Shown here piece by piece: positions 1-6,356 of a stretch of 6,983 bases of DNA. The notes under the pieces were generated by a model, which searched no databases, was not told the origin of the DNA, and was given only the letters and a program-made list of their open reading frames with translations. Every line of letters begins with the position of its first letter. Position 1 is the stretch's first letter. The stretch is from Chloroflexota bacterium (GTDB lineage: Bacteria > Chloroflexota > Anaerolineae > B4-G1 > SLSP01): positions 1 through 6,983 of the forward strand of contig JAAZNO010000215.1 of the NCBI GenBank assembly GCA_012798275.1. The letters are read 5' to 3'. The translations under genes were made by a program, and so were the position numbers.

Positions 1-1
1 C

Positions 2-655
2 ATCAACGGCACGGTGGATATCGCCAATGCCTCGCGGAGGATCAAGGAAGAGGAACTCGCGGCGGCGCGTGCGAACCACATCGAGCCGCAGGAGCTCGTC
101 ATTGCCCGCGACGCCATCGCGGTGGTGGTCCATCCCAGCAATCCTGTGGATCGCCTGACCCTGCAGCAGATTTCCGACATCTACAGCGGCAAAATCACCA
201 ACTGGCGCGAGGTGGGCGGCGAGGATCGTCCCATTGTGTTGCTTTCCCGCGAGACGAACTCTGGCACTCACGTGTATTTCCTCGAAGAAGTCATCCGCCT
301 GGGGCAAAAAGATAATAAAACCTTGTTTTCCCCCGATACCCTGCTGTTGCCCTCATCGGAGGGCATCGGTGCGGAAGTGCGGCAAAATCCCAACGCGATT
401 GGTTACGACGGCCTGGGATATGTCACGCCGGACATGAAGACGCTCGAGGTGGGGCTGACCCTCGAGGGGCCGTTCTGGCCACCGACGGCGGCGACCGTCA
501 ACGCGGGGCAATATCCTATCGCCCGCGATCTGTACATGTATTCGCGGGCGGGCGCTTCCGAGGCGGTCACGACGTACCTGGAATGGCTTCTCGGCCCAGA
601 GGCGCAGAAAATCGTGCTGGAATTGGGGTTTGTTCCCATCGCAGCGACGGAATGA
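2..655 (+). CDS. pstS: Phosphate ABC transporter substrate-binding protein PstS (3' part, 5' end outside window)
   Basis: This is the C-terminal 217 residues of the extracytoplasmic phosphate receptor that hands phosphate to the PstCA permease. The frame is open from base 2, and the first visible residues (INGTVDIANASRRI) match the PstS stretch that normally lies well inside the protein. The GTG at 14 is therefore an internal Val, not a start, and the signal peptide lies off the left edge. Supporting motifs are the QISDIYSGKITNW segment, the phosphate-contacting SGT (bases 260-268, in RETNSGTHVYF), PSSEGIGAEVRQNPNAIGY, and a C-terminal LLGPEAQKIVLELGFVPI segment typical of PstS/PBP-like domains. 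The stop at 653-655 overlaps a possible pstC start (ATGA at 652-655). The family assignment is secure from the sequence and from the following pstCAB. The promoter and any Pho box lie outside the window. Confidence 0.95.
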   Translation: MNGTVDIANASRRIKEEELAAARANHIEPQELVIARDAIAVVVHPSNPVDRLTLQQISDIYSGKITNWREVGGEDRPIVLLSRETNSGTHVYFLEEVIRLGQKDNKTLFSPDTLLLPSSEGIGAEVRQNPNAIGYDGLGYVTPDMKTLEVGLTLEGPFWPPTAATVNAGQYPIARDLYMYSRAGASEAVTTYLEWLLGPEAQKIVLELGFVPIAATE

Positions 656-656
656 C

Positions 657-663
657 AGGGAAG
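657..663 (+). promoter_or_regulatory. Probable Shine-Dalgarno of pstC
   Basis: AGGGAAG lies a few bases before the ATG at 667, whereas the in-frame ATG at 652 has only a GGA directly abutting it. This is the reason for preferring 667. The alternative start at 652 overlaps the pstS stop (ATGA) and could be used through translational coupling. Confidence 0.45.
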
Positions 664-666
664 CTT

Positions 667-1590
667 ATGGAACTTCTGCACCATCGTCTTGAAGCGCGGA
701 AATCCGCTTCTTTCTTTGAGTTTTGCATTGAGCGTTTGATTCAGTTCACCGGCGTGTCGGCCATTGCGCTGGTGATCATGATTTTCTTCTTCCTCATCCG
801 CGAGGGGGCGCCGACGTTTTTCACGGTGCCATTGAGCAGCCTGCTGGCGACGCGCTGGTATCCCATCGAGGAATACTTTGGCCTGGTGCCGCTGGTGCTC
901 GGCTCGCTGTTGGTGACGGTAGGCGCGGCCGTGGTGGCGCTGCCTCTGGGCCTGACGACGGCGATCTTCATTGCGGAGATCGTCCCCCGCTGGGCGCGGG
1001 AGTTCCTCAAACCCCTCGTCGAGGTGCTGGCCGGCATTCCCTCGGTGGTGATCGGCTTCATGGGAATGTTGCTGATCGTGCCGCTGGTGCGTCAGATCCT
1101 GAACATCCCGACGGGATTGACGGCGTTCACGGGGGTGATCTTGCTCGCGTGGATGACGCTCCCGACCGTGGTGAGCGTGGTCGAAGATGTGCTGGATGCC
1201 GTTCCGCGCACCTACCGCGAGGCGGGGTTGGCGTTGGGCATGACGCGCTGGCAGACGATCTGGCGCATCGTGCTGCCGGCCGGCCGTTCGGGCATCCTCA
1301 CCGCGTTGATGCTGGGGATCGGACGGGCCATTGGCGAGACCATGACGGTGATGATGGTGACCGGCAATGCCGCGCGGATTCCGCGCAGTCCGGCGGACTT
1401 CTTCATGCCGGTCCGCACCATGACCGCGACCATCGCTGCCGAGATGGGCGAGGTCGCGCAGGGTAGCTCCCATTATCACGTGCTGTTTGCCGTGGGCCTG
1501 ACGCTATTCATTATCACTTTCCTGGTCAACGTCGCTGCGGCGATGGTCGTTTTCCGCCAGGTCAAACGCTCAGAACGGATGTTGTCCTGA
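667..1590 (+). CDS. pstC: Phosphate ABC transporter permease PstC
   Basis: This is one of the two inner-membrane permease subunits of the PstSCAB phosphate importer, 307 residues from ATG 667 (312 from ATG 652). Hydrophobic segments at about residues 25-44, 74-96, 118-141, 152-171, 208-231 and 271-296 give the expected six helices. The cytoplasmic EAA loop that docks on PstB is at about 183-210 (YREAGLALGMTRWQTI, then LPAGRSGI). Also family-typical are VLAGIPSVVIGF (120-131) and IGRAIGETMTVMMVTGN (218-234). The reading frame is open further upstream to an ATG at 583, but that start would lie deep inside pstS and is rejected. The stop TGA (1588-1590) overlaps the pstA ATG by one base. The length is normal for the family and no key segment is missing. 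Confidence 0.96.
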   Translation: MELLHHRLEARKSASFFEFCIERLIQFTGVSAIALVIMIFFFLIREGAPTFFTVPLSSLLATRWYPIEEYFGLVPLVLGSLLVTVGAAVVALPLGLTTAIFIAEIVPRWAREFLKPLVEVLAGIPSVVIGFMGMLLIVPLVRQILNIPTGLTAFTGVILLAWMTLPTVVSVVEDVLDAVPRTYREAGLALGMTRWQTIWRIVLPAGRSGILTALMLGIGRAIGETMTVMMVTGNAARIPRSPADFFMPVRTMTATIAAEMGEVAQGSSHYHVLFAVGLTLFIITFLVNVAAAMVVFRQVKRSERMLS

Positions 1591-2438
1591 TGTTCAATCG
1601 CCAGGTCACGCAACGCATTGCCTTCATCCTCATCAGCCTCGCCGCCGCGCTGGTCATTCTGCCCATTTTTGCCATTGTGGGCTACATCGTCGTTGAGGGC
1701 ATCGGCGCGATCAGCTGGGAATTTCTCACTGCCATGCCGCGCCATGGCATGAAGGAGGGCGGCCTCCTGCCGGCAATCGTGGGGACGTTGTGGCTGACTA
1801 TCGGAACGGGGTTGGTCGCGGTGCCGATTGGCGTGGGGGCGGCGATCTATCTCGCGGAATATGCGAGTGACAACACGCTCACCCGCGCCATTCGTATCGC
1901 GATCATCAATCTGGCGGGCGTTCCCTCGGTTGTCTATGGCCTGTTTGGACTGGGGCTGTTCGTCGTCTTCCTGCGCTTCGGCACCTCGATCCTGGCCGGC
2001 TCGCTGACGTTGGGCATCATGACCCTGCCCGTCATCATCAGCACGGCGGAAGAGGCGCTGCGCGCTGTGCCGCAGGAATTTCGACTGGTGAGCACCAGTC
2101 TCGGCGGCACGCGCTGGCAGACGATTCGCCGCGTTGTGCTCCCGCAGGCGCTGCCGGGCATCATCACCGGCATCATCCTGGGGTTGGAACGCGCCGCGGG
2201 GGAGACGGCGCCCATTCTCTTCACCGTGGCGGCGTTTTTCCTGCCCCGCTTGCCCTCTTCGATCTTCGACCAGACGATGGCCCTGCCGTATCACCTGTTC
2301 GTCATCAGCACGCAGGTGCCGGGGATGCCGTTGCAGCTCCAATACGGGACGGCGCTGGTGCTGTTGATCTTCGTGCTTTCCCTGAACGTGTTAGCGACGT
2401 TGATCCGCCGCCATTACCGCCAGCAACGTGTCTGGTGA
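1590..2438 (+). CDS. pstA: Phosphate ABC transporter permease PstA
   Basis: This is the second permease subunit, 282 residues, expected to pair with PstC to form the phosphate channel. The ATG at 1590 shares its A with the pstC stop (TGATG), so translation is probably coupled; no clear Shine-Dalgarno is seen. Hydrophobic stretches at about residues 9-32, 58-82, 106-129, 134-152, 188-212 and 252-273 give six helices. The PstA hallmarks are NLAGVPSVVYGLFGLGLFV (107-125), the EAA loop at about 153-190 (EEALRAVPQEFRLVSTSLGG, then TRWQTIRRVVLPQALPGI) and LERAAGETAPILFT (199-212). After helix 6 the protein ends in a basic tail (RRHYRQQRVW). The stop (2436-2438) overlaps a GTG at 2435 that is the alternative pstB start. 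Confidence 0.96.
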   Translation: MFNRQVTQRIAFILISLAAALVILPIFAIVGYIVVEGIGAISWEFLTAMPRHGMKEGGLLPAIVGTLWLTIGTGLVAVPIGVGAAIYLAEYASDNTLTRAIRIAIINLAGVPSVVYGLFGLGLFVVFLRFGTSILAGSLTLGIMTLPVIISTAEEALRAVPQEFRLVSTSLGGTRWQTIRRVVLPQALPGIITGIILGLERAAGETAPILFTVAAFFLPRLPSSIFDQTMALPYHLFVISTQVPGMPLQLQYGTALVLLIFVLSLNVLATLIRRHYRQQRVW

Positions 2439-2473
2439 GCCGGGCGCTTCCCATCGAGCCGTGGGTCCGTGAC

Positions 2474-3232
2474 ATGGAGACGAAAATTCGCATCGAGAAC
2501 CTGAGCGTGCGCTATTCGGATGGGACCGAGAGCCTGCGCGCTATCACCATGGACATCTATGCCCAGCAGATCAACGTGCTGTTCGGCCCGGCTGGCGGCG
2601 GCAAGAGCACATTGCTGCGCACGTTGAATCGCCTCAACGATCTGGCGGATGTGGTGGTCCAAAGCGGGCATGTGACCCTCGATGGGGAGGACATCATGGC
2701 GCCGGGCTATGACGTGATTCGTCTCCGGCGGCGGGTGGGGATCGTTTTCGCCCGCCCGGTGCCGCTGCCCATGACAATCTACCAGAACATCACCTATGGG
2801 CTGGAGCTGGCCGGCGTCCGCGAGCGCCCATTGTTGGACGCTGCCGTGGAGCGCTGCCTCAAGCAGGCGGCGCTGTGGGATGAGGTGGGCATGCGCCTGC
2901 ACGAACCGGCCCATGCCCTCTCCGGCGGGCAGCAGCAGCGCCTGTGCCTGGCGCGGACGCTGGCGCTGCAACCCGAGGTGATCCTGCTGGATGAGCCGAC
3001 GTCGGGGCTGGACCCCATCTCTACGGGCAAAGTCGAGCAGACCCTGCAAGAGCTCAAGGCCAGCTACACCATTGTCATTGTCCCTCACAGCGTCCAACAG
3101 GCGGCGCGCGTCGCTGATTGGGCCACGTTTTTCCTTCAAGGCGAGCTGGTGGAATCGGGCCCCCGCGACCAGATTTTCACCAATCCTCAGGACAGGCGTA
3201 CGGACGAGTACATCACCGGCCGGTTTGGCTGA
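2474..3232 (+). CDS. pstB: Phosphate ABC transporter ATP-binding protein PstB (variant Q-loop)
   Basis: This cytoplasmic ATPase energises PstCA. It has 252 residues from ATG 2474, the usual PstB length, and begins METKIRIENL as PstB proteins commonly do. An in-frame GTG at 2435 (overlapping the pstA stop as GTGA) would add 13 residues, and neither start has a clear Shine-Dalgarno. Motifs: Walker A GPAGGGKST (38-46), signature LSGGQQQR (149-156), Walker B VILLDEP with catalytic Glu174 (169-175), D-loop SGLD (177-180), and H-loop His205 in VIVPHS. The C-terminal TDEYITGRFG is diagnostic of PstB. Residue 93, where the Q-loop Gln is expected (VFQxP), is Ala (VFARPVPLP), encoded GCC at 2750-2752. 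The gene completes pstSCAB. No phoU follows within the window. Confidence 0.95.
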   Translation: METKIRIENLSVRYSDGTESLRAITMDIYAQQINVLFGPAGGGKSTLLRTLNRLNDLADVVVQSGHVTLDGEDIMAPGYDVIRLRRRVGIVFARPVPLPMTIYQNITYGLELAGVRERPLLDAAVERCLKQAALWDEVGMRLHEPAHALSGGQQQRLCLARTLALQPEVILLDEPTSGLDPISTGKVEQTLQELKASYTIVIVPHSVQQAARVADWATFFLQGELVESGPRDQIFTNPQDRRTDEYITGRFG

Positions 3233-3350
3233 GCCATTCCCCAAAGGGCCATGTATCACGGCGACGCCGGGAATCCAGAACCCGTCTGCCCCATGCCGCG
3301 CCTCCGGGGTGGAACGATTGCCTGGTTGAAGGAAAACATCATCCTGGAAT

Positions 3351-3354
3351 GGAG
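3351..3354 (+). promoter_or_regulatory. Shine-Dalgarno deciding the radical SAM start
   Basis: GGAG stands 8 bases before ATG 3363. The in-frame GTG at 3354 would overlap this motif and has no well-placed motif of its own, so ATG 3363 is chosen. The resulting N-terminus, MYDLVFLHAPSVYDFRER, also fits how I recall this family beginning. Confidence 0.6.
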
Positions 3355-3362
3355 TGTCCCGC

Positions 3363-5063
3363 ATGTACGATCTGGTCTTCCTGCACGCTCCGAGCGTGTA
3401 TGATTTTCGGGAGCGCGCTACCTTGTGGGGGCCGATCTCCGACCTGGTGCCCTCGACCCCGGTGTTCGATATGTATCCCATCGGCTTTGCCACGCTGCTG
3501 GCGTATGTCGAGCAGCATGGTTTCCAGGTGCGGATCATGAATCTGGCAGCGCGGATGGTGCGCTCTGCTAGATTCGACCCGGAACGCGCCATCGCCGACC
3601 TGCAGACGCGAGCCTTTGGCATTGACCTGCACTGGCTGCCGCACGCGCATGGCGCGTTGGAAGTCGCGCAGCTGGCCCGGCGGTATCACCCGCAAGCGCC
3701 CATCATTTTTGGCGGCTATTCGGCGACGTACTTCCACGAGGAACTCATCCGTCTGCCCTATGTGGATTATGTGCTGCGCGGCGATTCCACGGAGGAGGCA
3801 CTGCGGCAGCTGCTGGAATGTCTGCGCGCGGGGGAGGCGCCGGTGACGGTGCCCAATCTCACCTGGAAGACCCCCGCCGGCGAGGTGCGCATCAATCCGC
3901 AGACCTACGTCCCGGAGTCGCTCGATTACCTGACGCTGGATTATCATCCGATGGTGCGCTCGGTGTTACGCGACCGCGATCTGCTCAGTTATGCGCCCTT
4001 CAGCCATTGGCTGGAGTATCCCATCATGGCGTCGCTGACGGTCAAGGGCTGCACGGAGCACTGTACCATTTGCGGCGGCTCGGCCTTTGCCGGGCGCAAC
4101 CTCTCCCATCGCCAGCAGCCCGCGTATCGGCCGCCGGAGCAGCTCGCGGAGGATGTGCGGCGGATCGGCGCGCTGAGCCGCGGACCGGTTTTCCTGTTGG
4201 GCGATTTGCGACAGGCGGGGATGGAGTACGCGCGGCGTTTCTTCCGCGCCGTGCAGGGATACCAGGGTCCTGTCATCATTGAGTTTTTCCGTCCAGCCGA
4301 CCGCGCTTATATGGAGGAACTGGCGGCGGCGTTGCCCAATTATTTCGCCGAATTCTCGCCGGAGTCCCACGATCCCCGCGTGCGTCGGGCTTCGGGCAAG
4401 ACCTACACCAACGCCGGCATTGAGGAGACGATTGCCGCCTGCCTGGAAACGGGCGTGCGGCGCTTCGACCTGTTCTTCATGATCGGCCTGCCGGAGCAGA
4501 CCCCGGAGTCCGCGCTGGAGACGGTGGAATATTGCCGCACGTTGCTCACGCGCTTCGACGATGGCCGGCTGTTGCCCTTCACCTCGCCGTTGACGCCTTT
4601 CCTTGACCCCGGCAGCCTGGCTTATGAGTACCCGGAGCGCTTTGGCTACATCCGCCACGCTTTCACGTTGGAGGATCACCGCCGCTTGTTGCTGCAGCCC
4701 ACCTGGAAACACGTCCTCTCCTACGAAACGCGCTGGATGGATCGTCACAGGTTGGCGGACGTGACCTATGAAGCGGGGTTTCGGCTCAATCGCCTCAAGC
4801 GCGAGCGGGGCCTGATCAGCCCGGAGAAGGCCGCGGAGACCGAGGCGCGGATCGGACAGGCCCGGGCGTTGATGGCGGAGATCGAGGGGCTGATGGCGCG
4901 TCTGGAAGGCGCGGCGCTGGAGCAAGCGCTGTTGGCGTTGAAGCCGCGCATTGACGCCGCGAACACCTCGACGGTGTGCGACAAATCCGAGCTCGATGTG
5001 CCCGTGGGGCCGATTCCTTTCAAGTTGCTCAATCTGGCGCGGGTGGGACTGCGCCGGCCATGA
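3363..5063 (+). CDS. B12-binding domain/radical SAM protein, Ta0216-like, unknown substrate
   Basis: This is a 566-residue cytoplasmic protein. The N-terminal third (about residues 35-155) looks like a cobalamin-binding Rossmann domain: MYPIGFATLLAYVEQHGFQV, then FGIDLHW, IIFGGYSATYFHEELI and VDYVLRGDSTEEALRQLLE. The canonical DxHxxG lower-ligand motif is not evident. The radical SAM core follows, with Cys230, Cys234 and Cys237 in GCTEHCTICGG (CxxxCxxC) to bind the 4Fe-4S cluster and S-adenosylmethionine, and later strand-like segments VFLLGD (276-281), VIIEFFRP (304-311) and FDLFFMIGLPEQTPES (368-383). Residues about 486-530 are Ala/Glu/Arg-rich and probably helical. From memory the overall pattern resembles the Ta0216-type family (TIGR04190-like), whose reaction is, as far as I know, not established. 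It lies 130 bp after pstB with no strong terminator between, so read-through from the pst operon is possible but not shown. Confidence 0.88.
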   Translation: MYDLVFLHAPSVYDFRERATLWGPISDLVPSTPVFDMYPIGFATLLAYVEQHGFQVRIMNLAARMVRSARFDPERAIADLQTRAFGIDLHWLPHAHGALEVAQLARRYHPQAPIIFGGYSATYFHEELIRLPYVDYVLRGDSTEEALRQLLECLRAGEAPVTVPNLTWKTPAGEVRINPQTYVPESLDYLTLDYHPMVRSVLRDRDLLSYAPFSHWLEYPIMASLTVKGCTEHCTICGGSAFAGRNLSHRQQPAYRPPEQLAEDVRRIGALSRGPVFLLGDLRQAGMEYARRFFRAVQGYQGPVIIEFFRPADRAYMEELAAALPNYFAEFSPESHDPRVRRASGKTYTNAGIEETIAACLETGVRRFDLFFMIGLPEQTPESALETVEYCRTLLTRFDDGRLLPFTSPLTPFLDPGSLAYEYPERFGYIRHAFTLEDHRRLLLQPTWKHVLSYETRWMDRHRLADVTYEAGFRLNRLKRERGLISPEKAAETEARIGQARALMAEIEGLMARLEGAALEQALLALKPRIDAANTSTVCDKSELDVPVGPIPFKLLNLARVGLRRP

Positions 5064-5095
5064 GCTGCAGTTGCGGTCCCGGTACCCGGCTGCAC

Positions 5096-5123
5096 TTGTG
5101 TTTATCCTGGAGTCAGGTATTCT
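5096..5123 (+). promoter_or_regulatory. Candidate sigma70-type promoter for the degV-family gene
   Basis: TTGTGT (5096-5101) and TATTCT (5118-5123) are separated by 16 bases and lie in an AT-richer patch in the 124-bp gap before the DegV gene. This would give a leader of roughly 55-60 bases. The match is imperfect and is supported by pattern only. Confidence 0.3.
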
Positions 5124-5134
5124 TATAGCAACGC

Positions 5135-5158
5135 CGGCAGTTTTATTATTCTCTGCCG
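5135..5158 (+). repeat. Short dyad in the leader of the degV-family gene
   Basis: CGGCAG (5135-5140) and CTGCCG (5153-5158) form a 6-bp inverted repeat around a 12-base T-rich spacer. It sits just downstream of the candidate promoter. It could be an operator or a leader hairpin, but it is short enough to occur by chance. Confidence 0.3.
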
Positions 5159-5178
5159 ACGCAAATCTCAGAGCTTAT

Positions 5179-5183
5179 AGGAG
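5179..5183 (+). promoter_or_regulatory. Shine-Dalgarno of the degV-family gene
   Basis: AGGAG lies 4 bases before ATG 5188. It fixes the start, because the same frame is open back to 4951 inside the preceding gene. Confidence 0.75.
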
Positions 5184-5187
5184 TAGC

Positions 5188-6021
5188 ATGGTTCACATCT
5201 TTACAGACAGCACATCGGATTTGAGTCCCGAACTTATCGCCCGTTATAACATCAACGTCGTCCCTCTGACCGTTCACATTGCCGACAGGACCTTCCGCGA
5301 CGATTTTTCGGTTTCTGGCAAGGAACTGTTCGCGATGGTGGACGCCACCGGGCAGCTGCCGACGACCTCGGCGCCCTCGGTGGGGGAGTTCACCGCGGCC
5401 TTCGATCGCCCCGGCGAGGTGATCTACATCGGCATCTCTTCCAAGCTCTCCGCCAGTGTGGCCAACGCGCGCCTGGCCGCGGAGACTTTTCCCGCCGGCA
5501 AGGTGCGGGTGATTGATTCGCTCAACCTCTCGACGGGGGCGGGGTTGTTGGTGCTCCACGCGGCGGACCTCCGAGATCAGGGCGCCTCCGCTGAGGAGAT
5601 CGAGCGTGAGGTGCTGGCCGCGGTACCCAAGGTGCGGACTTCTTTTGTCATTGATACGATGCGCTACCTGTACATGGGGGGACGGTGCACGGCGCTGCAG
5701 AGCCTCATGGGGGGCCTGTTGCAGATCCGCCCGGTGATCTACGCCCGTCCTGATGGCGTGTTGGACGTCAAGGACAAGATACGGGGGTCGCGCGCGCGCA
5801 CGCTCGATTCCATGCTGCGCGATTTCCAGGCGCATCGCGACGAGGTGGATTTGCGGCGGGTCTTCATCACGCACGCGGAAAGTGCTGAGGATGCCGCCTT
5901 CCTCTCTGCGGCGTTGGCGCAGCTGGCGCCGATCCAGGAGATATCCATTACCTCCGCGGGGGCAGTTATCTCCTGCCACTGTGGGCCGGGCACCATCGGC
6001 GTGTTGTATCTGCTGAAGTGA
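5188..6021 (+). CDS. DegV family fatty-acid-binding protein
   Basis: This is a 277-residue soluble protein of normal DegV length. DegV/FakB proteins hold a single fatty acid and, in organisms with FakA, present it for phosphorylation. Visible landmarks are the N-terminal FTDSTSDL (5-12), VVPLTVHI (24-31), the fatty-acid-contacting LPTTSAPS (57-64), ISSKLSASVANA (83-94), VIDSLNLSTGAG (108-119), YLYMGGR (160-166), a KDKIRGSRAR stretch (195-204) and the C-terminal ISCHCGPGTIG (261-271). The position usually reading LSGTYxxA is LSASVANA here, so the Gly-Thr pair is absent. The start at 5188 has AGGAG in front and gives the expected family N-terminus; a longer form from 4951 would only add sequence overlapping the previous gene. 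No fakA or second DegV gene is in view, so partner and pathway are unknown. Confidence 0.93.
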   Translation: MVHIFTDSTSDLSPELIARYNINVVPLTVHIADRTFRDDFSVSGKELFAMVDATGQLPTTSAPSVGEFTAAFDRPGEVIYIGISSKLSASVANARLAAETFPAGKVRVIDSLNLSTGAGLLVLHAADLRDQGASAEEIEREVLAAVPKVRTSFVIDTMRYLYMGGRCTALQSLMGGLLQIRPVIYARPDGVLDVKDKIRGSRARTLDSMLRDFQAHRDEVDLRRVFITHAESAEDAAFLSAALAQLAPIQEISITSAGAVISCHCGPGTIGVLYLLK

Positions 6022-6034
6022 GTGGCAAGATCAA

Positions 6035-6080
6035 CGTAGAGGCGCAGAGACTTTCTGCGTCTTGGTGTCTTTGCGGTTAT
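6035..6080. repeat. CGCAGA dyad region resembling a dispersed intergenic repeat
   Basis: CGCAGA (6043-6048) and TCTGCG (6054-6059) form a 6-bp stem with a 5-base loop, followed by CTTGGTGTCTTTGCGG. The sequence is of the 'cgcaaagacgcagaga' kind that I recall occurring many times in environmental bacterial genomes, often mis-called on the opposite strand as KTPRRRKS-like peptides. It starts 14 bases after the DegV stop and is followed by a moderately T-rich stretch, so it might also act as a weak terminator. Confidence 0.45.
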
Positions 6081-6119
6081 TTTCTTGCGAACCAGTGAAG
6101 CAAAAACGTGTGGTAGCGA

Positions 6120-6182
6120 CTGCGACGGCTCACGGGTCGGCTGAGGGAGAATCCCCCGCCTGACAGGAGCTAACCGCGCTGA
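6120..6182 (+). repeat. Imperfect direct repeat, copy A
   Basis: This 63-base unit runs from CTGCGACGGCTCACGGGTCG to AACCGCGCTGA. It aligns with 6466-6529 with one indel and about 8 differences in total (roughly 87% identity by eye). The best conserved blocks are ACGGGTCGGCTG, AATCCCCCGCCTGACA and AACCGCGCTGA. No ORF with gene-like features covers it. Together with copy B it brackets the hairpin cluster. Confidence 0.8.
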
Positions 6183-6227
6183 TAAAGTTAAAAAAATAAT
6201 CCGGTAACAGGCAGGATTTTTCCCCGG

Positions 6228-6256
6228 CCCCCCTTCCTCCGGTGGGGGAAGGGGGG
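6228..6256. repeat. GC-rich hairpin 1
   Basis: CCCCCCTTCC (6228-6237) pairs with GGAAGGGGGG (6247-6256), a perfect 10-bp stem. The loop can pair further (6239-6240 with 6244-6245). TTTTTCCCCGG precedes it and AGAAAAAA follows. Its left side with flank (TTTTCCCCGGCCCCCC) resembles the left arm of hairpin 3. It has no T-tract on the + side, so it is not a + strand terminator of the usual kind. Confidence 0.85.
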
Positions 6257-6268
6257 AGAAAAAACAAA

Positions 6269-6307
6269 GGGGTTTTGCAGGCGGGCGTAGCCCGCCTGCA
6301 AAACCCC
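6269..6307. repeat. Perfect 18-bp inverted repeat (hairpin 2)
   Basis: GGGGTTTTGCAGGCGGGC (6269-6286) and its exact complement (6290-6307) are separated by only GTA. On the minus strand the stem is followed by TTTGTTTTTT (complement of 6268-6259), the layout of an intrinsic terminator in that direction. On the + strand it is followed by ACAAAAAAA, which does not fit termination. The length and perfection rule out chance. Confidence 0.95.
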
Positions 6308-6318
6308 ACAAAAAAAGT

Positions 6319-6356
6319 TCCCCTGGCCCCCCCGCGCACGTGGGGGGGCCAGGGGA
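6319..6356. repeat. Perfect 15-bp inverted repeat (hairpin 3)
   Basis: TCCCCTGGCCCCCCC (6319-6333) pairs exactly with GGGGGGGCCAGGGGA (6342-6356) around an 8-base loop (GCGCACGT), where C6335 and G6340 can also pair. On the minus strand the stem is followed by AC and then seven T (complement of 6316-6310), which is again terminator-like in the minus direction. Confidence 0.93.

Noticed and set aside
403..1479. Long minus-strand open frame opposite pstS/pstC
   Set aside because: Low-complexity His/Arg/Gln-rich translation, with coding signal and conserved motifs clearly on the + strand; a by-product of high-GC codon use.
1476..2342. Minus-strand open frame opposite pstA
   Set aside because: Arg/Gln/Asp-rich shadow of pstA with no recognisable motif.
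3233..3362. Cobalamin riboswitch or pst operon terminator before the radical SAM gene
   Set aside because: No B12-box-like element recognised. A weak ATTCCC/GGGAAT dyad (3236-3241, 3269-3274) has no T-tract, and 130 bp is short for a cobalamin riboswitch.
2414..3622. 402-codon minus-strand open frame opposite pstB and the radical SAM 5' end
   Set aside because: Spans two confident + strand genes and the gap between them; no domain pattern and no ribosome-binding site noticed.
3966..4925. Minus-strand open frame opposite the radical SAM gene
   Set aside because: Shadow frame; no conserved motif, and the + strand carries the CxxxCxxC and family segments.
5064..5100. Terminator after the radical SAM gene (GCAG...CTGC around CCCGGTACCCGG)
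   Set aside because: Stem of only four pairs and no T-tract.
4951..5187. N-terminal extension of the DegV protein
   Set aside because: Would overlap the radical SAM gene; the extra residues have no DegV similarity, and a good AGGAG precedes the ATG at 5188.
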